64,000 nucleotides of DNA, from positions 124,001-188,000 of the forward strand of contig NZ_JAOWLC010000008.1 of assembly GCF_025751535.1 (NCBI RefSeq), read 5' to 3'. Positions 9,828-18,025 of the stretch are shown in pieces. Positions within the stretch are counted from its first letter, which is position 1. Every line of letters begins with the position of its first letter. The DNA comes from Lentibacter sp. XHP0401. GTDB lineage: Bacteria; Pseudomonadota; Alphaproteobacteria; Rhodobacterales; Rhodobacteraceae. The position numbers and the translations under genes are program-made. The notes under the pieces were generated by a model. The model made no database searches. It was not told where the DNA came from and saw nothing but the letters and a program-made list of their open reading frames with translations.

Positions 9828-10670
9828 ATGCGACTGAGAGGCCAGCGGGGGAGCCGCAATGTGGAAGACAGGCGGCGCAGTGGTGGCGTGGGCAAGGGCG
9901 CCGGCATTGGCGGTGTCGGATTGCTTGTTGTGTTGGCGATCGGTTATTTTGCAGGGATAGATGTAACGCCGCTTTTGCAAGACCAGGGCGGATACAGCCA
10001 GAGCGGTGAGGCGCGGGAGCTGACTCCGCAAGAACAGCAGGCGGGCGAATTTGCCTCGCGGGTTCTGGCGACAACCGAAGATGTTTGGGGCGAGATTTTC
10101 CCCGAGTTGACAGGCCGCGCTTACGAGCCGCCCGTGATGGTGCTTTATGCAGGTGTTACAAGGAGCCCTTGCGGGGACGCGAGCGGCGCGACAGGGCCGT
10201 TTTATTGCCCTGCGGATAAGAAGGCCTATCTCGACACCGAGTTTTTCGTGACGATGAGCCAGCAGCTTGGCGCCAAGGGCGACTTTGCTGCGGCCTATGT
10301 GATTGCGCATGAGGTGGCGCATCATGTGCAGAATGAACTCGGGATTTTGCCGCAGGTGAACCAGCGCCGCCAAGCTGTCGGCCAGACAGAGGCCAACGAG
10401 CTGACAGTCCGGCTTGAGCTACAGGCGGATTGCCTGAGCGGCGTTTGGGCGCGAGCCGTTGAGGGAGCGCTTGAACCGGGTGATCTTGAAGAAGCGCTGA
10501 ATGCAGCCAAGCAGATTGGCGATGACACGCTCCAGCGTCGTGCGGGGCGCGTGCCGCAACCGCATACTTTTACGCATGGAACGAGCGCGCAGCGCCAACG
10601 CTGGTTTGCGCTGGGTTTTGAATCGGGTGATGCAAACCAGTGCGACACTTTTGGCGCAGCAAGGTTGTAA
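9828..10670 (+). CDS. Neutral zinc metallopeptidase, YpfJ family
   Basis: 280 residues. After a short basic, glycine-rich head there is one membrane segment (~residues 27-45, GIGGVGLLVVLAIGYFAG), then a periplasmic domain holding AYVIAHEVAHHVQNELG with the HExxH zinc motif. This order and length fit the putative neutral zinc metallopeptidase family; no substrate is established for it. The ATG at 9828 is chosen for the GGAGGACAAGAG just before it; the frame stays open upstream to 9675 but that part is arginine-rich and looks non-coding. It is followed one base later by a phosphatase gene, so the two are probably co-transcribed. Confidence 0.88.
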   Translation: MRLRGQRGSRNVEDRRRSGGVGKGAGIGGVGLLVVLAIGYFAGIDVTPLLQDQGGYSQSGEARELTPQEQQAGEFASRVLATTEDVWGEIFPELTGRAYEPPVMVLYAGVTRSPCGDASGATGPFYCPADKKAYLDTEFFVTMSQQLGAKGDFAAAYVIAHEVAHHVQNELGILPQVNQRRQAVGQTEANELTVRLELQADCLSGVWARAVEGALEPGDLEEALNAAKQIGDDTLQRRAGRVPQPHTFTHGTSAQRQRWFALGFESGDANQCDTFGAARL

Positions 10671-10671
10671 C

Positions 10672-11166
10672 ATGAGTGGGCTGGAACTTGCGGCTTTGAC
10701 TGTGGCAAAGGGCACATTGGCGCTGGCTTCGCTTCCGGGGAGGGGAGGCGATCTGAAGGGGGATCTGGCGCAGTTTGGCGAGTTTAAGCCAAGTCTTGTG
10801 TTGACCATGGTCACCGAGGCAGAGCTGCATCATGTGGGCGCTCTGCATTTTGGCACGGACATTCAGGCGCTCGGTAGCCGTTGGGCGCATTTACCTGTGG
10901 ATGACTATGGCACGCCGACGCCCGAGACGATTGCGAAATGGCCGGAAGCAAGCCAGCGCGCGCGTGCGGCCCTTGCGGGGGGCGGACGGGTGATTGTCCA
11001 TTGCAAAGGTGGCTGCGGGCGCTCGGGAATGGCAGCGCTGAGGCTGATGATCGAGGCGGGCGAAGCGCCCGATGCGGCCCTCAAGCGATTACGCGCTGTG
11101 CGGCCCTGTGCTGTGGAGACGGCGCAGCAGTTGAGCTGGGCAACAGAGCACTCTGGCAACCGTTGA
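10672..11166 (+). CDS. Protein-tyrosine/dual-specificity phosphatase
   Basis: 164 residues. The signature VIVHCKGGCGRSGMAALR (residues ~104-121) contains the HC-x5-R-S P-loop of cysteine-dependent phosphatases; an upstream WAHLPVDDYGTPTPE supplies the general-acid aspartate region typical of the CDKN3-like dual-specificity group. No signal peptide is visible, so it should act in the cytoplasm. The ATG at 10672 is one base after the metallopeptidase stop and has AAGG upstream. The target is unknown. Confidence 0.87.
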   Translation: MSGLELAALTVAKGTLALASLPGRGGDLKGDLAQFGEFKPSLVLTMVTEAELHHVGALHFGTDIQALGSRWAHLPVDDYGTPTPETIAKWPEASQRARAALAGGGRVIVHCKGGCGRSGMAALRLMIEAGEAPDAALKRLRAVRPCAVETAQQLSWATEHSGNR

Positions 11167-11294
11167 TTCGGCAGCGTGGCCTGCAAGGCCGGCTTGATAC
11201 TTCAAAAGTTAATTATCTATTTTTTCCAAGGCCTTTACCATTTTTTTGCCTCAAATCTGCTAAATTGGAACCAGTTGCCTAAATTTGCGGCGCT

Positions 11295-11315
11295 TTGGTA
11301 AGTTTATGTTACCAA
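11295..11315. promoter_or_regulatory. Inverted-repeat operator upstream of the TRAP genes
   Basis: Arms TTGGTAA (11295-11301) and TTACCAA (11309-11315) are perfect complements around a 7-base spacer, inside an AT-rich region (11200-11430) that must hold the TRAP promoter. The identical arms with identical spacing recur before glcD at 17991-18011. Read as TTGGT-N11-ACCAA it fits the T-N11-A dyad of LysR-type regulators; the FadR/GntR type would have a 3-base spacer between TGGT and ACCA. The regulator is not identified. Confidence 0.75.
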
Positions 11316-11432
11316 TCTGCGGAAATTTTCGTTGTATTCTACATCGACATGCTTAGTAATTACCTACGGAGGGGGACCGGCAAAGATCGGGACTGTTCAA
11401 AAATATAACCATATCGAACGTGGAGGATGAAT

Positions 11433-12518
11433 ATGGATCGTCGTAAATTTCTGAAAGGCGCTGCTATTGGCGCAGGTGCAACGGCTCTGGCCGCACCGGC
11501 TCTTGCTCAAGGAGGCAAGCAGCTGACAATCGTATCAACATGGCCACGGGACTTCCCGGGCCTTGGTATGTCGGCCCAGCGTCTCGCAGCCCGTATCGCC
11601 GAAATCGGAGACGGTGCGTTTAACGTTGAGTATTTTGCCGCGGGTGAACGCGTCGGTGCGTTTGACGCATTTGACGAAGTGTCATCTGGCAACAGCCAAG
11701 CCTACATCGGCCCGGATTACTACTGGACAGGCAAGCACCCGGCTTTCGCCTATTTCACGGCGGTTCCTTTCGGAATGAACGTGGCTGAGCGCAACGCATG
11801 GATCGCCTTTGGTGGTGGCCAGGAGCTTTGGGACGAGCTGTCAGCCGAATATGGCGTCAAAGCATTCCAGTGTGGTCCAACAGGCACGCAAGCGGGCGGT
11901 TGGTTCAACAAAGAGATGGAAAGCGCCGACGATTTCAAAGGCCTCAAAATGCGTATGCCAGGCATGGGTGCGCAGGTTCTGACCAAGCTGGGGGCATCGA
12001 CTGTATCGCTTCCTGGCAGCCAGATTTATGAAAACCTCGTGTCAGGTTCTATCGAAGCGACCGAGTGGGTTGGTCCTTACAACGACTACTTCATGAAGTT
12101 CTACGAAGCAGCCAAGTATTACTATACTGGCGGTATGCACGAGCCGAGCGCAAGCATTGCCTTTGGCATGAATAAAGCATGGTTCGACGGTCTTACAGAC
12201 CATGAAAAGCTTCTCATTGAAGTTGCCTGTGCCGAAGAGCACGGCGTTGCACACCAAGAAGCAATCGCGAAGAACGGCGAATACCTTTCCAAACTCGTGA
12301 ATGAGCACGGCGTAGAAGTGCGTTCGTTCAGCGACGACATCTGGGATGCCTTCGGTGAAGCATCAGCAGAAGTGTTCGAAGAGACACGCAACCACTCGGC
12401 AATGGCTGCGAAGATTGACGACAGCTTCCAAGCGGCGCTGCGCAGCTACGGCACATATCTTGCGAACTTTGACGGAGCTTTCGTCAACCAGCGCAACCGT
12501 GTGTTGGGTCTGGTCTAA
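11433..12518 (+). CDS. TRAP transporter periplasmic solute-binding protein (DctP type)
   Basis: 361 residues. It begins with a twin-arginine signal (MDRRKFLKGAAIGAGATALAAPALAQ), so folded export by Tat is expected. The mature part is a DctP-like binding protein; the region around residue 205-235 (GSIEATEWVGPYNDYFMKF) and GGMHEPSASIAFGMNKAWF resemble the TakP/lactate-binding group, whose ligands are 2-oxo- or 2-hydroxy-monocarboxylates. That ligand class is inference from family resemblance and from the shared operator with glcDEF. The ATG at 11433 is preferred because GGAGG lies seven bases upstream; the ATG at 11427 directly abuts it. A terminator hairpin separates it from dctQ. Confidence 0.92.
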   Translation: MDRRKFLKGAAIGAGATALAAPALAQGGKQLTIVSTWPRDFPGLGMSAQRLAARIAEIGDGAFNVEYFAAGERVGAFDAFDEVSSGNSQAYIGPDYYWTGKHPAFAYFTAVPFGMNVAERNAWIAFGGGQELWDELSAEYGVKAFQCGPTGTQAGGWFNKEMESADDFKGLKMRMPGMGAQVLTKLGASTVSLPGSQIYENLVSGSIEATEWVGPYNDYFMKFYEAAKYYYTGGMHEPSASIAFGMNKAWFDGLTDHEKLLIEVACAEEHGVAHQEAIAKNGEYLSKLVNEHGVEVRSFSDDIWDAFGEASAEVFEETRNHSAMAAKIDDSFQAALRSYGTYLANFDGAFVNQRNRVLGLV

Positions 12519-12534
12519 GCGGCAGGAACAAGAC

Positions 12535-12564
12535 GAGCGGGGCCTTCTGGGCCCCGCTCTTTTT
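12535..12564 (+). terminator. Intercistronic terminator/attenuator between dctP and dctQ
   Basis: GAGCGGGGCC (12535-12544) pairs perfectly with GGCCCCGCTC (12550-12559) and is followed by TTTTT. Because dctQ and dctM lie downstream on the same strand, this probably reduces read-through, so that binding protein is made in excess over permease. Confidence 0.8.
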
Positions 12565-12649
12565 GAACGAACAACAACTATAGCGGCACAAGATGCCTCG
12601 GGCCACGCGCTCTTGAGGCCTAAGCCGTTTAGGGGAGGCAACCAAGCGC

Positions 12650-13642
12650 ATGTCCTACACTGCTGATCTATCGCGCACGGGGGGAGCCCCTGCGCTCCTG
12701 CCACGCGCTTTTGCATGGGGGATGCTCGGCTTTCTGGCTGCTTTCCTCATTATTAATGTTCTCAACCTCGGATGGGGTATTCCCAATTTGGCGGATGCGT
12801 TTGCGGGGCGAGCGGGCGGCCTGATTTGGGTGCCGCTTCTCATCGGCTTGCTCGGCATTGGCGGAGGTATCGGCTTTGCGCTGAGCACGCCTCACAACGC
12901 CCTGCGATGGGATGCGATGAAAATCCACGGATTCAACACTTATCTGATACGCGCTTGCTTCTGGAGTGTTGTCCTGATCGGCTTTGTTGATGCTTTCATA
13001 GCGATGTCGCGGGTTGAAGGCTTTCTCAACGGCGTAGTGAGTGCCGAACTGATGGGCAGTTTGGGGCGCTCGCGGTTTATCGGGCCGATGGTGCATGCAC
13101 CGCTTATCGTTTTGGGGGCGTTGATTGCATTTTGGCATCGTGGCCTTGGTTTTCACTGGCTGGCGCTTTTGATCGTTGGAGCTGAGCTTGCGATCGTGAT
13201 TTCGCGTTTTGTTTTCTCTTACGAGCAAGCGCTGATGGGCGACCTTGTGCGCTACTGGTATGCAGCGCTGTTTCTTTTCGCGAGCGCCTACACGCTGTTT
13301 GACGACGGGCATGTGCGCGTTGATGTGTTTTATGCGGGCTTCGGAAAAACCAAGAAGGGCTTTGTGAACGCATGGGGCTCGATCTTGTTGGGGATGGCGA
13401 CGGCCTGGGTGATCATCTGGATCGGCCTTGGCAGCAAAACCTCGATCATCAACTCGCCTGTGATGAACCTCGAGATCACACAGTCCGGCCCCACGGGGCT
13501 TTATGTAAAATACCAGATGGCGGCCTTTCTCGGGGTTTTCGCTATCACCATGCTCATTCAGTTTGTGAGCTATTTTCTTGAATCGGTGGCTGACAAGCGC
13601 GACGAGCCGGGACACCGCACCGTCACACCAACCGGCCACTGA
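12650..13642 (+). CDS. TRAP transporter small permease (DctQ), enlarged
   Basis: 330 residues, about twice the usual ~160-200 of DctQ. The C-terminal half holds the expected four membrane segments (near 165-187, 202-220, 243-262, 290-312) with the conserved HVRVDVFYA after the second. The N-terminal half adds roughly four more hydrophobic segments (near 19-41, 56-78, 97-118, 142-160) that are not part of a standard DctQ. The protein partners DctM in the inner membrane, using the ion gradient to import the solute delivered by the binding protein. It is 12 bases before dctM. Confidence 0.88.
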   Translation: MSYTADLSRTGGAPALLPRAFAWGMLGFLAAFLIINVLNLGWGIPNLADAFAGRAGGLIWVPLLIGLLGIGGGIGFALSTPHNALRWDAMKIHGFNTYLIRACFWSVVLIGFVDAFIAMSRVEGFLNGVVSAELMGSLGRSRFIGPMVHAPLIVLGALIAFWHRGLGFHWLALLIVGAELAIVISRFVFSYEQALMGDLVRYWYAALFLFASAYTLFDDGHVRVDVFYAGFGKTKKGFVNAWGSILLGMATAWVIIWIGLGSKTSIINSPVMNLEITQSGPTGLYVKYQMAAFLGVFAITMLIQFVSYFLESVADKRDEPGHRTVTPTGH

Positions 13643-13654
13643 GGAGCACCCATA

Positions 13655-16321
13655 ATGGAACTATTTTTTCTAGCTGTTCTGGTACTGAGCATGGCGACGG
13701 CTTTGGGCTCGGGCTATCCAGTGGCTTTTGCGCTTCCAGGAGCTGCAATTATTACCATCCTACTTGCGGGCCTTTCAGGCCTTGTTTTTGCCGGCGATGC
13801 CAGCGCCTATTTTCACTCGGGTGATCCGCAGCAATGGCTCTCGGCGGGGGTGACCAACCTCAGGGGGGTTTTCTGGGAAGTCGAGCGAGATACGCTGATT
13901 GCGATTCCGCTGTTTATTTTCATGGGGATCATGCTTCAGCGTTCAAAGATCGCGGAAGATTTGCTTGTGACGATGGCGCAGCTTTTCGGCCCTGTGCCGG
14001 GCGGCCTCGGGATTTCGGTTGTGTTTGTGGGCGCGCTTCTGGCGGCGACCACGGGTATTGTTGGCGCGACTGTTGTGGCCATGGGCCTTATCAGCTTGCC
14101 CGCGATGCTGCGCAACAATTACTCGCCTTCGCTTGCCACAGGCACGATTGCGGCTTCGGGCACTTTGGGGCAGATCATTCCGCCTTCGATTGTTTTGATC
14201 ATTCTGGCAGACCAGCTTGCGAGCGCAACAGACCAAGCCAGCACAACACGTAAGGCGCTGCACAAAGCCTCGACAGGCGAGCTTTCCATGCCATCGAGTT
14301 TTGATGTGTCGTCCACTTCGGCGGGCGAAATGTTTCTGGGGGCGCTTGTGCCCGGCATTCTGCTTGTGTTGATCTACATGGCCTACATTCTGATTTACGC
14401 GTTTTTCAAGCCTTCCGCCGCACCTGCGGTGAAAGTCGAGGGCAAGTTTGACCGCGCCTTCTGGGGCTCGGTTGCGCTGACGCTTATTCCGCCGCTGACG
14501 CTTATCTTTCTTGTGCTTGGCTCGATCATCACGGGGGTTGCCACGGTGAATCAGGCGGGCGCGATTGGCGCTGCCGGTGCGATGGTTATGGCGGGTTACA
14601 GGCTTTATGAAGGGCCGAACAAAAAGCTGACTTATGTGCCGGCTATTATTGGTCTGGTTGCACTTGTCGGTCTGGCATTTCTCATCAAGAACTTTGAAAT
14701 GAACCTGAAGTCGGTCGATACGGCGCAAGACCAGATGGGTATTTCGCTTGGTATGATCGCTTCGGGGATGCTGATTGTTTCGGTCGTCTGGAGTGGCTGG
14801 CGGGTGTTCCGCACGCATGGCACGCTTGATGGTGTGATGATGGAAACTGCAAAGACAACATCGCTTGTCTTTATCATCCTTCTGGGCGCAGCCATGCTGA
14901 CATCGGCTTTCCGTGCCTTTGGTGGTGAAGAGCTTGTGCGAGAGTTTCTTAACTCGCTTCCAGGTGGTTTCTGGACGCAATTCCTGATCGTAATGCTGGT
15001 AATCTTTATTCTCGGTTTCTTCCTTGATTTCATCGAGATTGCCGTGGTTGTTGTGCCGATCGTTGCGCCTATTCTTCTGGCGGATCCGAGTGCTAATATT
15101 ACGGCAGTCTGGCTGGGCGTTATGATCGGGCTGAACATTCAGACCAGCTTCCTGACCCCGCCGTTCGGCTTTGCGCTGTTCTATTTACGGGGGGTCGCGC
15201 CTGCCACAGTGAAAACGATGCAGATGTATAAGGGCGTTGTGGCCTTTATCAGCTTGCAGCTTCTTGCGCTTGGTGTTGTCGGGTTTTACCCGCCGCTGGT
15301 GAATTATCTGCCAAACCGCGCAGCCTTTCTTTCGGAAACGGCTCCGCCTCCGCGGAACCCGAGGCTGCAATACTGCATGGAAGAGTTTGTTGGCCGTGAT
15401 TTGACGGACGGAACAGCCGGATTCGAGCAGGCGATTGCACGGATGCAGGGCGTTGATCTGTCCGGTTTGCCCGATCGTATGGCAAAAGATCTGGCAGAAG
15501 GCTTTGCGGCAGGTCCGGAAGCGATTGCCAGCTTGAAAGAGGCTTTTGCGATGGAAGATGCGGTTGAGGAAGCGGCTGTTATTTATCGCCCCAAGCAGAT
15601 TTTGGTGCGCAGGATCGAGAAAGAGATCCGAAAGCTTGAAGAGGAAGCGGCGGATATCACGACGATTGCAAACCGTATGAGAGACGAGGAACAGGCCCCA
15701 CGCCGTGCGCGCATGGAGGCACGTCGCGATGCGATGTTGGCCGAGGCCGAGCAGTTGAAAGGGGAAATCCCCGAGACATGGGAGCCGGTGCACGACGAGT
15801 TTGCGAAGCTGACAACAGCCGAGCAAAAGGCGCGCACGAGCTATCAGCGCAATGCAGACAAGTCTTGGGAAGCCGCTGCCGAAGCATTGGCAACTCTGGA
15901 AGACAACGAGGCTTTTGCCGCGCTCGAAGGTGAGTTGCGTGATTTGCGCGGCTTCATCGAAACGGTTTCCGAGACGGACCCTGCGGGTGAAGACACAGTG
16001 AAAGCGCTTGAGGATAAGTTCGGTGAAGTTGAGGGCGCAGGTGATGTGAAGTCGGCGCTTGGCAAGGCGCGCCGTGATTTGCGTGTGGGCAAGTTCAACC
16101 GCGAGACGGCTTTGGAAGACTATAACGATGCGGTTGCGGAGTTTGAGGCGCAGAAGGTGTGGCGTGCAAATGCTGAGGGGCTCAAGCCGGAGCTTCAAGC
16201 TTACCTCGATGGTATTCGCGGCACTTTGGGGCTGCGCAGCCAGCCCCGACTGGACCGTGAAGCGGCGCTTTTCATGGCGTCGTGTAGCTCGACGCACCGC
16301 GATATCTCGCTGAACTTCTGA
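13655..16321 (+). CDS. TRAP transporter large permease (DctM) with long C-terminal tail
   Basis: 888 residues against about 430 for a plain DctM. Residues 1 to ~560 form the multispanning permease, including FIFMGIMLQRSKIAEDLL, IIPPSIVLIILADQ and LTPPFGFALFYLRGV; an insert at ~190-225 (STTRKALHKASTGELSMPSS) interrupts the first half. From ~570 on, the protein becomes soluble and charged, rich in Glu, Lys, Arg and Ala, with heptad-like helices (RRIEKEIRKLEEEAADI, YNDAVAEFEAQKVW), so a cytoplasmic coiled-coil-like domain of ~310 residues is likely. There is no internal stop or frameshift, and the composition resembles the rest of the gene. It ends before a clear terminator. Confidence 0.9.
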   Translation: MELFFLAVLVLSMATALGSGYPVAFALPGAAIITILLAGLSGLVFAGDASAYFHSGDPQQWLSAGVTNLRGVFWEVERDTLIAIPLFIFMGIMLQRSKIAEDLLVTMAQLFGPVPGGLGISVVFVGALLAATTGIVGATVVAMGLISLPAMLRNNYSPSLATGTIAASGTLGQIIPPSIVLIILADQLASATDQASTTRKALHKASTGELSMPSSFDVSSTSAGEMFLGALVPGILLVLIYMAYILIYAFFKPSAAPAVKVEGKFDRAFWGSVALTLIPPLTLIFLVLGSIITGVATVNQAGAIGAAGAMVMAGYRLYEGPNKKLTYVPAIIGLVALVGLAFLIKNFEMNLKSVDTAQDQMGISLGMIASGMLIVSVVWSGWRVFRTHGTLDGVMMETAKTTSLVFIILLGAAMLTSAFRAFGGEELVREFLNSLPGGFWTQFLIVMLVIFILGFFLDFIEIAVVVVPIVAPILLADPSANITAVWLGVMIGLNIQTSFLTPPFGFALFYLRGVAPATVKTMQMYKGVVAFISLQLLALGVVGFYPPLVNYLPNRAAFLSETAPPPRNPRLQYCMEEFVGRDLTDGTAGFEQAIARMQGVDLSGLPDRMAKDLAEGFAAGPEAIASLKEAFAMEDAVEEAAVIYRPKQILVRRIEKEIRKLEEEAADITTIANRMRDEEQAPRRARMEARRDAMLAEAEQLKGEIPETWEPVHDEFAKLTTAEQKARTSYQRNADKSWEAAAEALATLEDNEAFAALEGELRDLRGFIETVSETDPAGEDTVKALEDKFGEVEGAGDVKSALGKARRDLRVGKFNRETALEDYNDAVAEFEAQKVWRANAEGLKPELQAYLDGIRGTLGLRSQPRLDREAALFMASCSSTHRDISLNF

Positions 16322-16339
16322 TCTGCAGGAAAACAAACA

Positions 16340-16375
16340 AACCGCCGCCCCGGAGACGAGGCGGCGGTTTTCTTT
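16340..16375 (+). terminator. Rho-independent terminator after dctM
   Basis: AACCGCCGCC (16340-16349) pairs with GGCGGCGGTT (16360-16369), followed by a TTTTCTTTT run. It closes the TRAP unit and separates it from the CoA-enzyme gene. Confidence 0.85.
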
Positions 16376-16418
16376 TGCGCGGGTTGCGCTAGGATTGGCC
16401 AAGCAGAAGGAGACAGCC

Positions 16419-17510
16419 ATGGGCGCGTTGAGTGGTGTGCGAATTGTTGAAGTTGAGGGGCTTGGCCCTGCGCCTTTTGCGGGGATGCTGCTGGCCGATA
16501 TGGGAGCTGATGTGATTGTGGTGCACCGAAAGGGAGGCACGCCTGCCCCCGGGATGCCCCAGCGATCGGTGCTGGACCGTGGCAAGCGCTCGATTGAGCT
16601 TAACCTGAAGGATGAGGGCGACAAGGCAGTATTCTTAAAGCTTGTTGGGCGGGTTGATGCGCTGATCGAAGGGTTTCGCCCCGGTGTGATGGAGCGGCTG
16701 GGGCTTGGGCCTGAAGCCTGCCATGCGGTGAACCCTAAGCTGGTATTTGGCCGTATGACCGGCTGGGGGCAGAGCGGGCCGCTGGCCCATGCGGCGGGGC
16801 ATGATCTGAACTACATCGCGATGTCGGGCGCACTCTGGTACGCAGGTGCGCCCGAGGCTGCGCCGCTGACGCCTGCAACGCTTGTGGGGGATATCGGCGG
16901 TGGCGCGATGTATCTGGTGAGCGGTGTGCTTGCGGGAATTTTGCAGGCAAGGGCCTCGGGGCAAGGCACGGTTGTTGACGCAGCAATTTATGACGGTTCT
17001 GCGCATATGATGAACCTTGTTATGGCGCTGCGCCAGAGTGGGGGGATGCCTGAGGCGCGCGGACAAGGGCTGCTTGACGGGCCGCATTGGAGCCGCACGT
17101 ATGAGTGCGCCTGCGGCGGCTACCTGTCGGTGCAGAGCCTTGAGCCACAGTTTTATGCCGAGTTTTTGCGCCTGTTAAAGCTTGAAGGCGACGAGGACTT
17201 CCAGCGCCAGTATGACAAAGCGCTTTGGCCTGAGTTGACCGGGCGCTTGGCCGCAATATTCAAGACCAGGAGCCGTGATGACTGGGCGGCGCTTTTCCTT
17301 GGAACGGATGCCTGTGCGGCACCTGTGCTTTCGCCGGATGAGGCCGCGCGCCACGAGATGAACGGGGCGCGCAGCACTTGGGCCAAAGTCAACGGTGTGC
17401 TGCAAGCCGCCCCTGCGCCACGTTTTGAGGGGCAGGGCGGTTGGGAGCCGGTTGAGCCGCCGGCGCGTGGGGCTGATACAGCGGCGATACTGAAAGAGCT
17501 GGAAGACTGA
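16419..17510 (+). CDS. CaiB/BaiF family CoA enzyme, alpha-methylacyl-CoA racemase-like
   Basis: 363 residues. The start LSGVRIVEVEGLGPAPFAGMLLADMGADVI and the later AAGHDLNYIAMSGALW are typical of family III CoA enzymes; the GHDLNY stretch carries the His expected as catalytic base in alpha-methylacyl-CoA racemases, and VGDIGGGAMYLVSGVLAGILQ the matching Asp. It should therefore invert the 2-methyl centre of branched acyl-CoA esters, though a CoA-transferase role cannot be excluded from sequence alone. The ATG at 16419 follows AAGGAGACAGCC and replaces a longer reading from 16395. It stands alone between the TRAP terminator and a convergent small gene. Confidence 0.85.
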   Translation: MGALSGVRIVEVEGLGPAPFAGMLLADMGADVIVVHRKGGTPAPGMPQRSVLDRGKRSIELNLKDEGDKAVFLKLVGRVDALIEGFRPGVMERLGLGPEACHAVNPKLVFGRMTGWGQSGPLAHAAGHDLNYIAMSGALWYAGAPEAAPLTPATLVGDIGGGAMYLVSGVLAGILQARASGQGTVVDAAIYDGSAHMMNLVMALRQSGGMPEARGQGLLDGPHWSRTYECACGGYLSVQSLEPQFYAEFLRLLKLEGDEDFQRQYDKALWPELTGRLAAIFKTRSRDDWAALFLGTDACAAPVLSPDEAARHEMNGARSTWAKVNGVLQAAPAPRFEGQGGWEPVEPPARGADTAAILKELED

Positions 17511-17526
17511 GGAGGGTCAAAACGGC

Positions 17527-17886
17527 TTAGTAGGGGAGACTCACTTCGAAAGCCTTTTCACTCCAGCCGTTTTCGGAGCAGCGGGCGCGCACCCAGATTT
17601 TGGTCATCCCGTCGGGCAGCATCACGTTGCGCAAAGAGCGGGTGAAGGGCTGTTCCTCGACATGCGGGTGCATCAGTTCGCGATAGGCAATCTGGTTGCC
17701 TGCTGCGTCGATAAGCTCCCAACCATCGGCGTAATGCTCCCAGCCTGTGTCTGGGTGCTGGAGGGTCACATCAAAGCGCCAGCCCATGCCCGCGCGGGAG
17801 GCTTCGACCTTGGTGATGATCGGAGCATCGGCGTGAGCGCCTGAGGTTACTATAAGCGCGGCGAGGAGAGTTAAGGTTTTGAACAT
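17527..17886 (-). CDS. Small secreted protein of unknown function
   Basis: 119 residues, not assigned to a family. The first ~19 residues (MFKTLTLLAALIVTSGAHA) form a clean Sec signal peptide with an AHA-D cleavage site. The mature part reads as a single beta-rich domain (KVEASRAGMGWRFDVTLQH, WEHYADGWELIDAAGN) with one cysteine. The ATG at 17886 is chosen for the signal peptide; the frame runs on upstream to 18105 but that part overlaps the glcD promoter and is not protein-like. It is divergent from glcD and convergent with the racemase gene. Confidence 0.7.
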   Translation of the reverse strand: MFKTLTLLAALIVTSGAHADAPIITKVEASRAGMGWRFDVTLQHPDTGWEHYADGWELIDAAGNQIAYRELMHPHVEEQPFTRSLRNVMLPDGMTKIWVRARCSENGWSEKAFEVSLPY

Positions 17887-17990
17887 GAGACTGAAGTAAC
17901 ACTGAGGAGGACGAAGTTCACGACACATTTTTGTGTGAATGCACGAGGAAATGCCGCAGGATTGAAGGAATCGATTGAGTTTGAGGTGAA

Positions 17991-18011
17991 TTGGTAATAA
18001 TAACTTACCAA
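17991..18011. promoter_or_regulatory. Inverted-repeat operator upstream of glcDEF
   Basis: TTGGTAA (17991-17997) and TTACCAA (18005-18011) around a 7-base spacer, ending 14 bases before the glcD start codon and overlapping the space before its ribosome-binding site. Both arms are identical to those at 11295-11315. The position fits a repressor site or an autoregulated LysR-type target. Confidence 0.75.
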
Positions 18012-18025
18012 TTAAGGAGAAGCCC

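Noticed and set aside
12668-16624. Minus-strand ORFs of 323, 345 and 479 codons opposite dctQ, dctM and the CoA enzyme
   Set aside because: Arg/His/Gln-rich shadows of membrane-protein genes; none has a plausible start site or family motif.
11295-18011. Reading the TTGGTAA inverted repeats as FadR/GntR (TGGT-N3-ACCA) sites
   Set aside because: The spacing between TGGT and ACCA is 11 bases in both, not 3, so a LysR-like T-N11-A dyad fits better.
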